Assembly: GCF_023156585.1 (NCBI RefSeq)
Contig: NZ_JALNMI010000003.1
Location: 434,001 to 498,000, forward strand
From: Subsaxibacter sp. CAU 1640
GTDB taxonomy: Bacteria; Bacteroidota; Bacteroidia; Flavobacteriales; Flavobacteriaceae
DNA: 64,000 nt
Direction of reading: 5' to 3'
This document shows positions 1-6,681 of this stretch, in pieces; within the stretch, counting starts at the first letter, position 1; every line of letters starts with the position of its first letter. Below the pieces are notes generated by a model. It worked only from the letters and a program-made list of their open reading frames with translations, ran no database searches and had not been told where the DNA came from. A program made the position numbers and the translations under genes.

Positions 1-1773
1 ATGGATTTTAAAGTTTTCAAGATTGATGAAAGTTTTTATGAATTGAGAAACAAAGGGTATGATGATGTTATTGAAACCATTAAGAACAATCATATTAAGA
101 AACTGCGTCATAAGTTTAATAATTTGGACATAAAATTGGTTGATCCCAAAATAACTTCACTTGTACAAAATGAGTTTGATTTTAGAGCATACTCATTTCG
201 ACAACCTAAAGAAAAATTTTATCTTAAAGTTTTTTTACCAGATGAATTAACTGATGATCAAAACTTCAATATCGTAGAGTTTTCATTTGTTTTATTTATA
301 AAATACCATGGTGAAATATATTGTATAATTAGTGGGAGTGGGATGAATGTCATAAAAAAATATCTTCACCCAACTTTTGGAATTGAAATATATCAACGTT
401 TAGCCAAACCAACAGAAGACAATGTGTTAGAATTATATGTACGCAGTATAGCTAATAATATATCTTCCAAAAAGGAAACATTTAATTTAAATCAAACCAT
501 TTTGGAAACTTTGGTTTATTCTGATATACCTACCAAAATTAAGCTAAAAATGAGGAGTGATTTGAAAGCCAATGAATTCAAAGAATTCAAATTAGATAAA
601 AATTTAGCTCTCATGGAGGTAGGATCTTATTTCTACTTAAGAAGTAAAATCAATTTTGAGGAACTGAAACATTTAATCTCCAAATTAGACAATATTTATT
701 TCGATTATAATCCTCAAAAACTGACACTTTTTAGCAAAGTAAATGATTCCAACTTAATTAAAAATCTAGATGACTATTTGATAGAACTTGTCATAGATGA
801 TATTCAAGCACATATAAATCCAGAAAAAGTAAAATATGTGATGAATGAGATTATTGAGGTGGTACATCCCAGTAAACTCGAAAGATTTTACGAGTGTGAC
901 AAGTTTGTAATCAAATATAAATTTGCCAGAGGAAACAATTATTTAGATGTATATGAAAGAGCCGACCTATATTATAAGGCGACAAAGTATATTTATGACA
1001 GTATTGAAAATATAAATGAAAGGTTCGAAATTAAACAAAGTATATATAAATTAAACATTCTAGGTTACGTGAATCAAAGGGAAATCACTTTTGCTAATTT
1101 CTTTTCACACGTGACTGCCGAAATTGATTTTTTGGGGTATAAATATTTTAAAATTGATGGACATTGGTACATACTAGAAGATGCTTTTTTGAATTTAATG
1201 AACGAGGATGCAAAAAGTTATTATATTAAATACTTATTAAAAGAAAATCTCTTAAAACCATGGAACAAAGATGATGATGAAGATGCTTATAATAAAAGCC
1301 ATGACAGGCTCCCAAACTATTATGTATTAGATAAAATATTAAAAGACAATATTGAGCTTTGTGATATTTTAACGATACGAGATAATGTAGCATATTTTAT
1401 ACATGTAAAAAATGGTTTCAACACTACAATGAGAGACTTGTACATTCAATTGATTCTATCGGCAAAAAGGCTTTCAAACGATTTAAAAAACACTAAAGGA
1501 ATAAGTTATCTAAAAAAGACTTTGACAGAATACAATAGAAAAAATCCCAAGAAAAAAATGGATGTTGAATCCTTTTTAAATAAAGTAGCAAAAAAAGAAA
1601 TTTCTATAAATTTTGTTATGGCCTTTAAAAATAATCATCACAAAACTTATCCAATTTTAGAAAGAATAGACCGATGCAAGTCTAATATTGCCAAATATTC
1701 TATAGTACAAGCCGTTAAGGAAATGCAAGCTTTTGATTTTGGAATTAGCTTGATTGATATTTCAGACTTATGA
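1..1773 (+). CDS. DUF6119 / TIGR04141-like protein of unknown function
   Basis: The 590-residue product matches what I know of the DUF6119 (TIGR04141, 'sporadically distributed') family. Its C-terminal half carries the usual ordered blocks: a GHWY core at residues 387-390, a YN pair at 430-431, LD at 443-444, IELCDIL at 451-457, FIHVK at 466-470 and MRDLYIQ at 477-483. No signal peptide or membrane segment is visible, so it should be cytosolic. The family has no established biochemical activity; it occurs patchily and often in variable genome regions. The ATG is the first base of the window, so an upstream start cannot be excluded, although MDFKVFKIDES looks like a natural N-terminus. The gene is very AT-rich (the 60-nt line at 781-840 has 16 G+C). 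It lies 77 nt upstream of a TIR-like gene on the same strand, probably as one transcript ending at the terminator at 2778-2810. Confidence 0.75.
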   Translation: MDFKVFKIDESFYELRNKGYDDVIETIKNNHIKKLRHKFNNLDIKLVDPKITSLVQNEFDFRAYSFRQPKEKFYLKVFLPDELTDDQNFNIVEFSFVLFIKYHGEIYCIISGSGMNVIKKYLHPTFGIEIYQRLAKPTEDNVLELYVRSIANNISSKKETFNLNQTILETLVYSDIPTKIKLKMRSDLKANEFKEFKLDKNLALMEVGSYFYLRSKINFEELKHLISKLDNIYFDYNPQKLTLFSKVNDSNLIKNLDDYLIELVIDDIQAHINPEKVKYVMNEIIEVVHPSKLERFYECDKFVIKYKFARGNNYLDVYERADLYYKATKYIYDSIENINERFEIKQSIYKLNILGYVNQREITFANFFSHVTAEIDFLGYKYFKIDGHWYILEDAFLNLMNEDAKSYYIKYLLKENLLKPWNKDDDEDAYNKSHDRLPNYYVLDKILKDNIELCDILTIRDNVAYFIHVKNGFNTTMRDLYIQLILSAKRLSNDLKNTKGISYLKKTLTEYNRKNPKKKMDVESFLNKVAKKEISINFVMAFKNNHHKTYPILERIDRCKSNIAKYSIVQAVKEMQAFDFGISLIDISDL

Positions 1774-1850
1774 ATTAGCCAATCCATGAAAAGTTTTTTG
1801 GTTTAATTAAAAATATGGTGGATATTGTTCAAACAAATAATATCAAATAA

Positions 1851-2738
1851 ATGTTTTCATTTCATTTTCAAAATTTTCTAGGAAAGCTCGACATTCAATA
1901 TCCGAACTATAAAGGCATACCAAATGATAGTCCAGTTTACATATTTTACAAAGAGAATTCTGATTTAAGTAAACATGAAATATTACGACGATTCTATAAC
2001 CTTTTAAAATTAAATGATATTACTTATCTAAAACCTGAAAAAAACCTAACTAGTGAATGGATTTTTGATTTGTCTGAATTTAAACGCTCCTTTAGATGTC
2101 TTAATGATGTTGATTATTTAAAAGGAATAATAACTATAGAACCAGAATATTTCAGAAAATTTAATGAGTCTCTCGAGGAAGAGCAAGATTGTGACATTGA
2201 AGAGGAAACATCAATTAAATTTTCAATAAAAAAGGAAGAATTAGACTTGCTAAAATATAATACAAATGTAATAAGCGATGAATTATCTATCTCATTAAAA
2301 AGATTTCAGAAAGACCATCCAAATTCCGATAAATGTGGTTTTTTGATGATGAAATTTGAAGACTCGAAATTGCAACAAAATATTATTGGAGTATTAAAGT
2401 CTCATTTAGCGAAAAAAGGAATAACGCTTTTAAGGGCTGATGAGAAATGGTATTCTGACGATCTTTTTGAAAATATTAAAACATACATGCAAGGATGCTC
2501 TTTCGGAATTGCACTTTTTGATAGAATAAATACAGAAGAATTCAATCCTAATGTTTCTTTAGAAATTGGCTACATGATGGCACTGAATAAGCCTGTACTT
2601 TTATTAAAAGATAAAACATTAAAATCCTTACAAACGGATTTGGTTGGAAAACTATATCATCAATTTGATTATCAATATCCCGAAAGCACTATCCCTCTCG
2701 CTTTAGATAAGTGGATTTCGGACAAAGACATCAATTAG
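1851..2738 (+). CDS. Protein with C-terminal TIR-like / deoxyribosyltransferase-like domain
   Basis: The product has 295 residues. The first 150 or so residues match no family I recognise. Residues 160-290 form a predicted nucleotide-binding Rossmann-like domain: a first strand with CGFLMMKF (162-169), RADEKW (195-200), GIALFDR (219-225) and NPNVSLEIGY (232-241), followed by a KPVLLLKD strand (247-254). The Glu in SLEIGY (E238) sits where TIR domains and nucleoside 2-deoxyribosyltransferases keep their catalytic Glu. Such domains cleave or sense nucleotides such as NAD+ and are common effectors in antiviral systems; that role is inferred here, not shown. No membrane segment is visible. The gene follows the DUF6119 gene and is closed by a strong terminator, so the two probably form a unit. 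The composition is AT-rich like its partner and unlike the next gene. Domain call fairly sure; function open. Confidence 0.65.
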   Translation: MFSFHFQNFLGKLDIQYPNYKGIPNDSPVYIFYKENSDLSKHEILRRFYNLLKLNDITYLKPEKNLTSEWIFDLSEFKRSFRCLNDVDYLKGIITIEPEYFRKFNESLEEEQDCDIEEETSIKFSIKKEELDLLKYNTNVISDELSISLKRFQKDHPNSDKCGFLMMKFEDSKLQQNIIGVLKSHLAKKGITLLRADEKWYSDDLFENIKTYMQGCSFGIALFDRINTEEFNPNVSLEIGYMMALNKPVLLLKDKTLKSLQTDLVGKLYHQFDYQYPESTIPLALDKWISDKDIN

Positions 2739-2777
2739 TTTATTCCGCCATTATTGATGTTTCCAAACACAGCAAAA

Positions 2778-2810
2778 AAAACCACAACCCTTTTACAAGA
2801 GTTGTGGTTT
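2778..2810. terminator. Bidirectional terminator between convergent genes
   Basis: A 10-bp perfect stem, AAACCACAAC (2778-2787) with GTTGTGGTTT (2801-2810), encloses a 13-nt loop. It is flanked by A-rich sequence on the left and Ts on the right. It lies between the plus-strand TIR-like gene (stop at 2738) and the minus-strand gene ending at 2836, so it can serve both. Confidence 0.8.
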
Positions 2811-2835
2811 TCCACGTTAAAGACAGCATCTCGGC

Positions 2836-3762
2836 TTACTTTGGCATCAGGTTGCGAAACTTTAAACCATTTACCGCCTTAAAGATGGGGCTCTTATAGC
2901 CAAATAACAACTTAAAGTAGCCTTTGACATCAAGCGCCACAGGTACCAAACCAGTCTTTGGAGCATAGAACACCTCATCGCGTAGAATGCGTGCCAACTT
3001 CAGTGCTGCATGGGCTTCTTGTGCAGTGGCATTGGTTGCTTCAAGTTCATCACCAAAGGCTGTTAATCCCGCTATGGTAAATTCAGCCTCGTTGCTTTCA
3101 AAGTCGACAAATCCTGCACAGGTGGCTACAATTCCTTTCCAAGCCTGAATGCGATTCCCAAATGACTTATGACTGGCACTGATATGCTTATCAGTACTGT
3201 CTGGGTCAATTGGGATGCCTCGCTTCCCATTCAAGATGTTTGCATAAGTACGGAAATCTGAAATCACCTTTGCATCGGCACCACACGCCATGAGCAACCC
3301 ATATACTTGGGCCGACTTTGGCGATGCCATGTCAAAGGTTGTTGAACGTAGGTTGATGGCCGTTTCGAACTCCTGCTTCTTCAGTTGCACCCCTGCGAGG
3401 GCTTCACTGGCAGTGGTTTGAAGCGTTTTCAAATTGGCAAGTGGTAGCCGAGTACCAGGAGGATTGTAAGGCGGTGTGCCAACCTGCACGACGTAGCCGA
3501 TGAGTTGACCAAAGGTGTTGAAATTAACACCATGACCAGACTCTTGCTTCGCCCGCTTGCGCTTGGCTTTAGCCTCCTCCGGGGTAATTTCGGTTTCTTC
3601 CTCTTCAACCGGGGTTATAGACTCCACTGTGTCGGAGGACACAATGTCATTAGCTTCAAGGGTCTCGGTAGGCATTGCCTTCTCCGGAGCGTCCATAAGC
3701 TCGCCCATAGTCATTTTTCTGGGCGTACCGTTGATGCGTCTCTTCTTAATCTTTGTAGACAT
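2836..3762 (-). CDS. Hypothetical protein with charged N-terminus and Ala-rich core
   Basis: The chosen ATG at 3762 gives a 308-residue protein beginning MSTKIKKRRINGTPRK. The reading frame stays open to an ATG at 3801, but that extension (MQWRCRRQLN) runs through a small hairpin at 3777-3791 and looks non-coding. The N-terminal 80 residues are basic, then strongly acidic (EEEETE), then basic again, and look disordered. The rest is a soluble Ala-rich region with recognisable blocks such as GNRIQAWKG and a C-terminal KSPIFKAVNGLKF. I recall similar unassigned Bacteroidota proteins ending in 'VFG..SP..K.V.GL.F', but no function is established. The gene is visibly GC-richer than its neighbours (31 G+C in the 60-nt line 3001-3060, against 16 in the line 781-840), which suggests a separate acquisition. 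It stands alone on the minus strand. Confidence 0.6.
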   Translation of the reverse strand: MSTKIKKRRINGTPRKMTMGELMDAPEKAMPTETLEANDIVSSDTVESITPVEEEETEITPEEAKAKRKRAKQESGHGVNFNTFGQLIGYVVQVGTPPYNPPGTRLPLANLKTLQTTASEALAGVQLKKQEFETAINLRSTTFDMASPKSAQVYGLLMACGADAKVISDFRTYANILNGKRGIPIDPDSTDKHISASHKSFGNRIQAWKGIVATCAGFVDFESNEAEFTIAGLTAFGDELEATNATAQEAHAALKLARILRDEVFYAPKTGLVPVALDVKGYFKLLFGYKSPIFKAVNGLKFRNLMPK

Positions 3763-4336
3763 AACGTAGGTATTAAGTTGTCTTCGACAACGCCACTGCA
3801 TCTATTGCAGCCAACTGCCGAAGTAGTTTAGGGCACGATGCTTTTGTTTTTGGTCTTCACAGATTATAAAACATCGGCATCGCCATCTTTGAAACCCTGC
3901 CCTCTTTACAAGGGCTTGTGATAGAGCTCATTGACGGCTGCAATTTGTGTAAAAAAACAATACGTTCATCGATGCCATTTTCGGCATTGAAAATTCAATA
4001 ATTATAAAATCTTACAAAATTGTAGGAGAAGTGGCGTGGCTGTTACGGAATTTCCTACATTGACAAATGTTAAAATTTGTGAGTTTCGATGAAATACATT
4101 AAAAATTTAACATTTATGATAAAAATAATTAAGCTCAATCATTCAAATACCACACATTGGTTACATATCCTATTTAAAAATTGCGATTCTTCATCTTTTT
4201 TTCCTTTCATTCCATTTAATTTTTACATTTAGGGCATAATTTCAACATGCAACTTAAATTGAAGCTGCGTTGCTAACTTGGGTATCGCCACTACTTAAGC
4301 CAAGACAAGCCTAGAAATAACTTGCTGAATAAATCC
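3763..4336. other. Intergenic region with several short inverted repeats, no gene seen
   Basis: I found no convincing gene in this stretch. It holds a series of small inverted repeats: GTTGTC/GACAAC with a 3-nt loop (3777-3791), GCCCT/AGGGC (3899-3915), ATGCC/GGCAT near 3972-3987, TGTAGGA (4021-4027) with TCCTACA (4053-4059), and ACAAAT/ATTTGT (4063-4080). None has a following T-run, so they are not typical terminators. An open frame of about 38 codons starts near 4116 but has no recognisable features. The left part is GC-richer, like the gene at 2836-3762; the right part is AT-rich and includes the probable promoter of the methyltransferase (TACATTTA-like element just upstream). Confidence 0.5.
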
Positions 4337-5317
4337 ATGATACTCATGAATAAAAACATTCAGTTTATAAAAGGCTTTTTAAAAGGAAAATATCGTGGTA
4401 ACCTGCGTGTGTTTTTAAACAAATCTGCCTTTGTGCGAGGGCTTTTTTATAAAGGTTCTTATGCCGCAAGCAACAGTGATTATTGCTATGGGATATGGAT
4501 GAAACACCTTAAGCATTTGCATTTGGTGAACAAACCGTTTCCCAAGGCTGTATTAGAAATGGGTTGTGGCAATTCACTAGGTGTGGGATTGGCAGCGCTG
4601 ATATCTGGTGCCGATCGGTTTTATGGTTTGGAGCGTACGCAGTTTTGGAATCACTCTACCAACTTACGCGTTTTTGATGAATTGGTAGAGATGTTTAAAG
4701 CGCGAGAGGTTTCTGTGGATATTGCTTCTACTGATAACGATGAGAAAATTCAAACGAAATCCTTCCCTTCTGACCTATTAACGGATGCACATTTGGAGCT
4801 TGCATTATCCAGTGAACGTTTAGCGCGTATAAGAAAAGAGGTGGAAAATCCTTTTGACTCAAATAATAAGTTTATTACATCCATCATTCCATGGACCAGC
4901 CAAGACCAAGTGCCGAAGGCTTCTGTAGATCTGATCTGTTCGCATACTGTACTGCAACATGTGATGGATATAGAAATGGCTTACAAATCGATGGCGCATT
5001 GGTTGAGAGAAGGTGGTTGTTTATCTCATACCATCGATTTTCAATGTATGAATACTTCTCAATATTGGAATGGTCAATGGACTTACGATGCCAAAGCTTG
5101 GAATTTAGTCACTGGTGGTACGGATTTGATCAACCGTGAGCCAGTTTCAAAACACTATGAATTGCTGAACAGGAATGGATTTGAGATACTCTATGAAAAT
5201 GCCATTATTACCAAGAGTGAGTTGGCTATTGATGACTTGGCTGAAGAATTCAAATGGTTCAGTGAAAAGGACCTAACGACTTCGGGGCTGTATTATTTGG
5301 CGACGAAGACCAATTAG
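4337..5317 (+). CDS. Class I SAM-dependent methyltransferase
   Basis: Counted from the ATG at 4337 the protein has 326 residues. A TTG at 4322 and a second ATG at 4346 are alternatives. The SAM-binding motif I is VLEMGCGNSLGVG, about 75 residues in, with the acidic residue of motif II in FYGLERTQ. A motif IV/V-like stretch ASVDLICSHTVLQHV is followed by MAHWLREGGCLSHTIDF, as in methyltransferase fold proteins that act on small molecules or glycans. The substrate cannot be read from the sequence. The closest analogues I know lie in polysaccharide or glycolipid clusters, but no glycosyltransferase is next to it here. It is followed by a 133-bp tandem repeat and then the tRNA-Ser gene, so it belongs to the accessory segment. 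No membrane segment is seen. Confidence 0.75.
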   Translation: MILMNKNIQFIKGFLKGKYRGNLRVFLNKSAFVRGLFYKGSYAASNSDYCYGIWMKHLKHLHLVNKPFPKAVLEMGCGNSLGVGLAALISGADRFYGLERTQFWNHSTNLRVFDELVEMFKAREVSVDIASTDNDEKIQTKSFPSDLLTDAHLELALSSERLARIRKEVENPFDSNNKFITSIIPWTSQDQVPKASVDLICSHTVLQHVMDIEMAYKSMAHWLREGGCLSHTIDFQCMNTSQYWNGQWTYDAKAWNLVTGGTDLINREPVSKHYELLNRNGFEILYENAIITKSELAIDDLAEEFKWFSEKDLTTSGLYYLATKTN

Positions 5318-5326
5318 GGGATTGCA

Positions 5327-5428
5327 ATGCACATACTCATTATAAGCCTTAAGCTTTTGACGCTGCTCAAGAAAAACGGTTTGGGATTACATGCTGTGAT
5401 CCCAGATGGTGGTCCTGGGCAAGCATGA
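5327..5428 (+). pseudogene. 33-codon open frame, possible gene remnant
   Basis: An ATG 9 nt after the methyltransferase stop opens a 33-codon frame beginning MHILIIS and ending AVIPDGGPGQA, then a stop. MHILIIS resembles the first strand of many Rossmann-type enzymes, so the frame could be a fused start and end of a deleted gene. Most of its coding part lies inside the first copy of the 133-bp repeat, and the same C-terminal codons recur in the second copy without a start. I cannot show that it is translated. Confidence 0.25.
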
Positions 5429-5630
5429 AACCCTCATCTAGCTTCGCTTGATTGGTTTTGTGTTTTCATCCGCTTACAAAAGCAAGCTTTTGACGCTGCT
5501 CAAGAAAAACGGTTTGGGATTACATGCTGTGATCCCAGATGGTGGTCCTGGGCAAGCATGAAACCCTCATCAAGCTTCGCTTGATTGGTTTTGTGTTTTC
5601 ATCCGCTTACAAAAGCAAGCTTTTGACGCT
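5351..5630. repeat. 133-bp tandem direct repeat, two full copies plus 14 nt
   Basis: Copy 1 is 5351-5483, copy 2 is 5484-5616, and the first 14 nt of a third copy (AAGCTTTTGACGCT) run to 5630. By direct alignment the two full copies differ at one base only (TCATCTAGC versus TCATCAAGC). Each unit contains the small inverted repeat AAAAGC/GCTTTT at the junction and, in one frame, the tail ...LLKKNGLGLHAVIPDGGPG followed by a stop. The near-identity implies a recent duplication. It sits between the methyltransferase and the tRNA-Ser gene. Confidence 0.9.
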
Positions 5631-5642
5631 CCTGAAAACACA

Positions 5643-5668
5643 AAACCCGCAACTCTCGTTGCGGGTTT
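5643..5668 (+). terminator. Rho-independent terminator
   Basis: An 11-bp perfect stem, AAACCCGCAAC (5643-5653) with GTTGCGGGTTT (5658-5668), closes a TCTC tetraloop and is followed by CTTTT. It would end transcripts coming from the methyltransferase and repeat region. Confidence 0.85.
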
Positions 5669-5672
5669 CTTT

Positions 5673-5690
5673 TGCGGAGAAAGAGGGATT
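5673..5690. repeat. 18-bp direct copy of the tRNA-Ser 3' end (attachment-site-like)
   Basis: TGCGGAGAAAGAGGGATT at 5673-5690 is identical to 5799-5816, which is the 3' end of the tRNA-Ser gene plus two flanking bases. After base 5690 the two copies diverge. Duplication of a tRNA 3' end on the downstream side of the gene is the usual scar of tyrosine-integrase islands. No integrase is in view, so this is a candidate old attachment site only. Confidence 0.55.
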
Positions 5691-5745
5691 TTGTTCCAAC
5701 CTCCCTCTTATGGCATTTTGCAAATGCCTAAAGCTTAAAAACAAA

Positions 5746-5774
5746 AAAACCACACAAGTAAACTTGGTGGTTTT
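5746..5774 (-). terminator. Terminator downstream of tRNA-Ser
   Basis: AAAACCAC (5746-5753) pairs with GTGGTTTT (5767-5774). Inside it CAAGT (5755-5759) pairs with ACTTG (5762-5766), leaving one bulged A. Poly-A to the left supplies the T-run on the minus strand, the direction in which the tRNA is transcribed. Confidence 0.7.
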
Positions 5775-5800
5775 CTATTTTCAAGCTTTGCGCTTGATTG

Positions 5801-5885
5801 CGGAGAAAGAGGGATTCGAACCCCCGGAGGTGTGACCCTCAACAGTTTTCAAGACTGCCGCATTCGACCACTCTGCCATTTCTCC
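5801..5885 (-). tRNA. tRNA-Ser (anticodon TGA)
   Basis: Read on the minus strand from 5885, the gene starts GGAGAAA and ends TTTCTCC plus a G discriminator, a perfect 7-bp acceptor stem. The anticodon loop reads CTTGAAA with anticodon TGA. A long variable arm (TTGAGGGTCACACCTCC) typical of tRNA-Ser follows, then a GGTTCGAATCC T-arm. CCA is not encoded. Translated in another frame it gives the familiar spurious peptide AEKEGFEPP. Confidence 0.95.
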
Positions 5886-5973
5886 TTAAGCGGATGCAAA
5901 TATATGATGATTTTTTTATTGCTACCAATCTTTTTTTAGGATTTTTTATTAAGCACTATCTTTAAAAACAAAA

Positions 5974-6004
5974 AAACCTCCCTATCAATGAGATAGAAAG
6001 GTTT
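5974..6004 (-). terminator. Terminator downstream of the 33-residue gene
   Basis: AAACC (5974-5978) pairs with GGTTT (6000-6004), and CTATC (5982-5986) pairs with GATAG (5992-5996). The A-run on the left gives a T-run on the minus strand. It lies 22 nt past the stop of the small minus-strand gene. Confidence 0.6.
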
Positions 6005-6025
6005 CTTTCCAAGATTTAGGACGGT

Positions 6026-6127
6026 TTATTTTTTGCCCGGCGCTTTCTTTGGTTTGGATTGAGTGCTAGCAGGCTTTTTAGGAGCTGCTTTTTGCTCTTT
6101 CTTCGGATTTTGGTTCTGTGTTGCCAT
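6026..6127 (-). CDS. Small Lys/Pro/Ala/Gln-rich protein, 33 residues
   Basis: This gene is too short for common ORF cut-offs. It starts MATQNQNPKKEQKAAPKKP and ends KKAPGKK. Ten of its 33 residues are Lys, with many Ala, Pro and Gln and no hydrophobic core, so it should be disordered and strongly basic. Such peptides resemble short histone-H1-like or nucleic-acid-binding tails, but no function is established. Support for a real gene is the clean ATG-to-stop frame with biased amino-acid use and a dedicated terminator directly downstream. Its minus-strand neighbour upstream is the CsbD-like stress gene, so it may also be a stress protein. That last point is inference. Confidence 0.55.
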   Translation of the reverse strand: MATQNQNPKKEQKAAPKKPASTQSKPKKAPGKK

Positions 6128-6231
6128 GATGACATTGTTTTAGTTAAACCAATTTTTAAAAACTTAATCTAAAGTAGTTGTAAATAATGGCGTCACATAT
6201 CGCAATCAAATAAATAAATATCCCAAAAACA

Positions 6232-6266
6232 AAAAGTTCCCAAAACAATTTGTCTCGGGAACTTTT
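6232..6266 (-). terminator. Terminator downstream of the CsbD-like gene
   Basis: AAAAGTTCCC (6232-6241) pairs with GGGAACTTTT (6257-6266) over a 15-nt loop, with A- and T-runs on the outer sides. It ends the CsbD transcript 20 nt after its stop codon. Confidence 0.85.
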
Positions 6267-6286
6267 TTTAAACCGAACCTGGCATT

Positions 6287-6472
6287 TTACCAGTTGTCGA
6301 TTTCATCTTTCAATTCTTCTTTACTCTTTCCGTATTTTTCTTGAACTTTTCCGGCTAACTTATCAAAGTTGCCTTCTGCTTCTGTATATTCATCGTTGGT
6401 GATTTTACCATATTTCTTTTTAAACTCACCTTTAATCTGTTTCCATTTTCCTTCAAATTGATCTGAATTCAT
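6287..6472 (-). CDS. CsbD family stress-response protein
   Basis: The product has 61 residues, the usual size of the CsbD/YjbJ family. The family signature is clear: FEGKWKQIKGEFKKKYGKIT near the start, then AEGNFDKLAGKVQEKYG and a charged end, ELKDEIDNW. Members are small hydrophilic helical proteins induced by general stress (sigma-B-controlled in Bacillus); their molecular role is unknown. The gene is single. A minus-strand -7 element (CAAATTTA, 6510-6517) lies upstream and a strong terminator downstream. Confidence 0.9.
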   Translation of the reverse strand: MNSDQFEGKWKQIKGEFKKKYGKITNDEYTEAEGNFDKLAGKVQEKYGKSKEELKDEIDNW

Positions 6473-6509
6473 AATATATTGTTTTTAGAGTTAAACTTAA
6501 TTGTATACT

Positions 6510-6517
6510 CAAATTTA
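6510..6517 (-). promoter_or_regulatory. Bacteroidota -7 promoter element for the CsbD gene
   Basis: CAAATTTA on the plus strand reads TAAATTTG on the minus strand, a full match to TAnnTTTG. It ends 38 nt before the CsbD start codon. I did not find a convincing -33 TTG at the ideal distance. Confidence 0.5.
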
Positions 6518-6655
6518 CCCTTAAACTTGCTTCATGGATGACTCAAAAAAGTTCGGTTTTGACTCAAAACATTATTTAAGAACTATTTAACATGGAATCA
6601 CATTTGGTGAAATACAGACCTAAAATTTTTCGGCGCAATTAATGTTTATAACTTG

Positions 6656-6663
6656 TATCTTTG
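6656..6663 (+). promoter_or_regulatory. Bacteroidota -7 promoter element (DUF3108 gene)
   Basis: TATCTTTG fits TAnnTTTG and ends 19 nt before the ATG at 6682. The element overlaps the in-frame TTG at 6661, which rules that codon out as the start. Confidence 0.65.
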
Positions 6664-6681
6664 AAATCAAATTTTCTGACA

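Noticed and set aside
2711-2899. 62-codon plus-strand frame after the TIR-like gene
   Set aside because: It begins inside the TIR-like gene and crosses the terminator at 2778-2810 and the end of the opposite gene.
3505-3831. 108-codon frame opposite the gene at 2836-3762
   Set aside because: It is antisense to a longer frame with protein-like composition and has no family features.
4116-4232. 38-codon frame in the intergenic region before the methyltransferase
   Set aside because: It has no family features, no clear promoter or terminator and an amino-acid content expected by chance in AT-rich DNA.
5539-5835. Open frame of 98 codons running into tRNA-Ser
   Set aside because: It reads through the repeat, two terminators and the tRNA; its tail AEKEGFEPP is the known false peptide of this tRNA.
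6661-6681. TTG start of the DUF3108 gene
   Set aside because: It lies inside the -7 promoter box; the ATG at 6682 gives a proper signal peptide.
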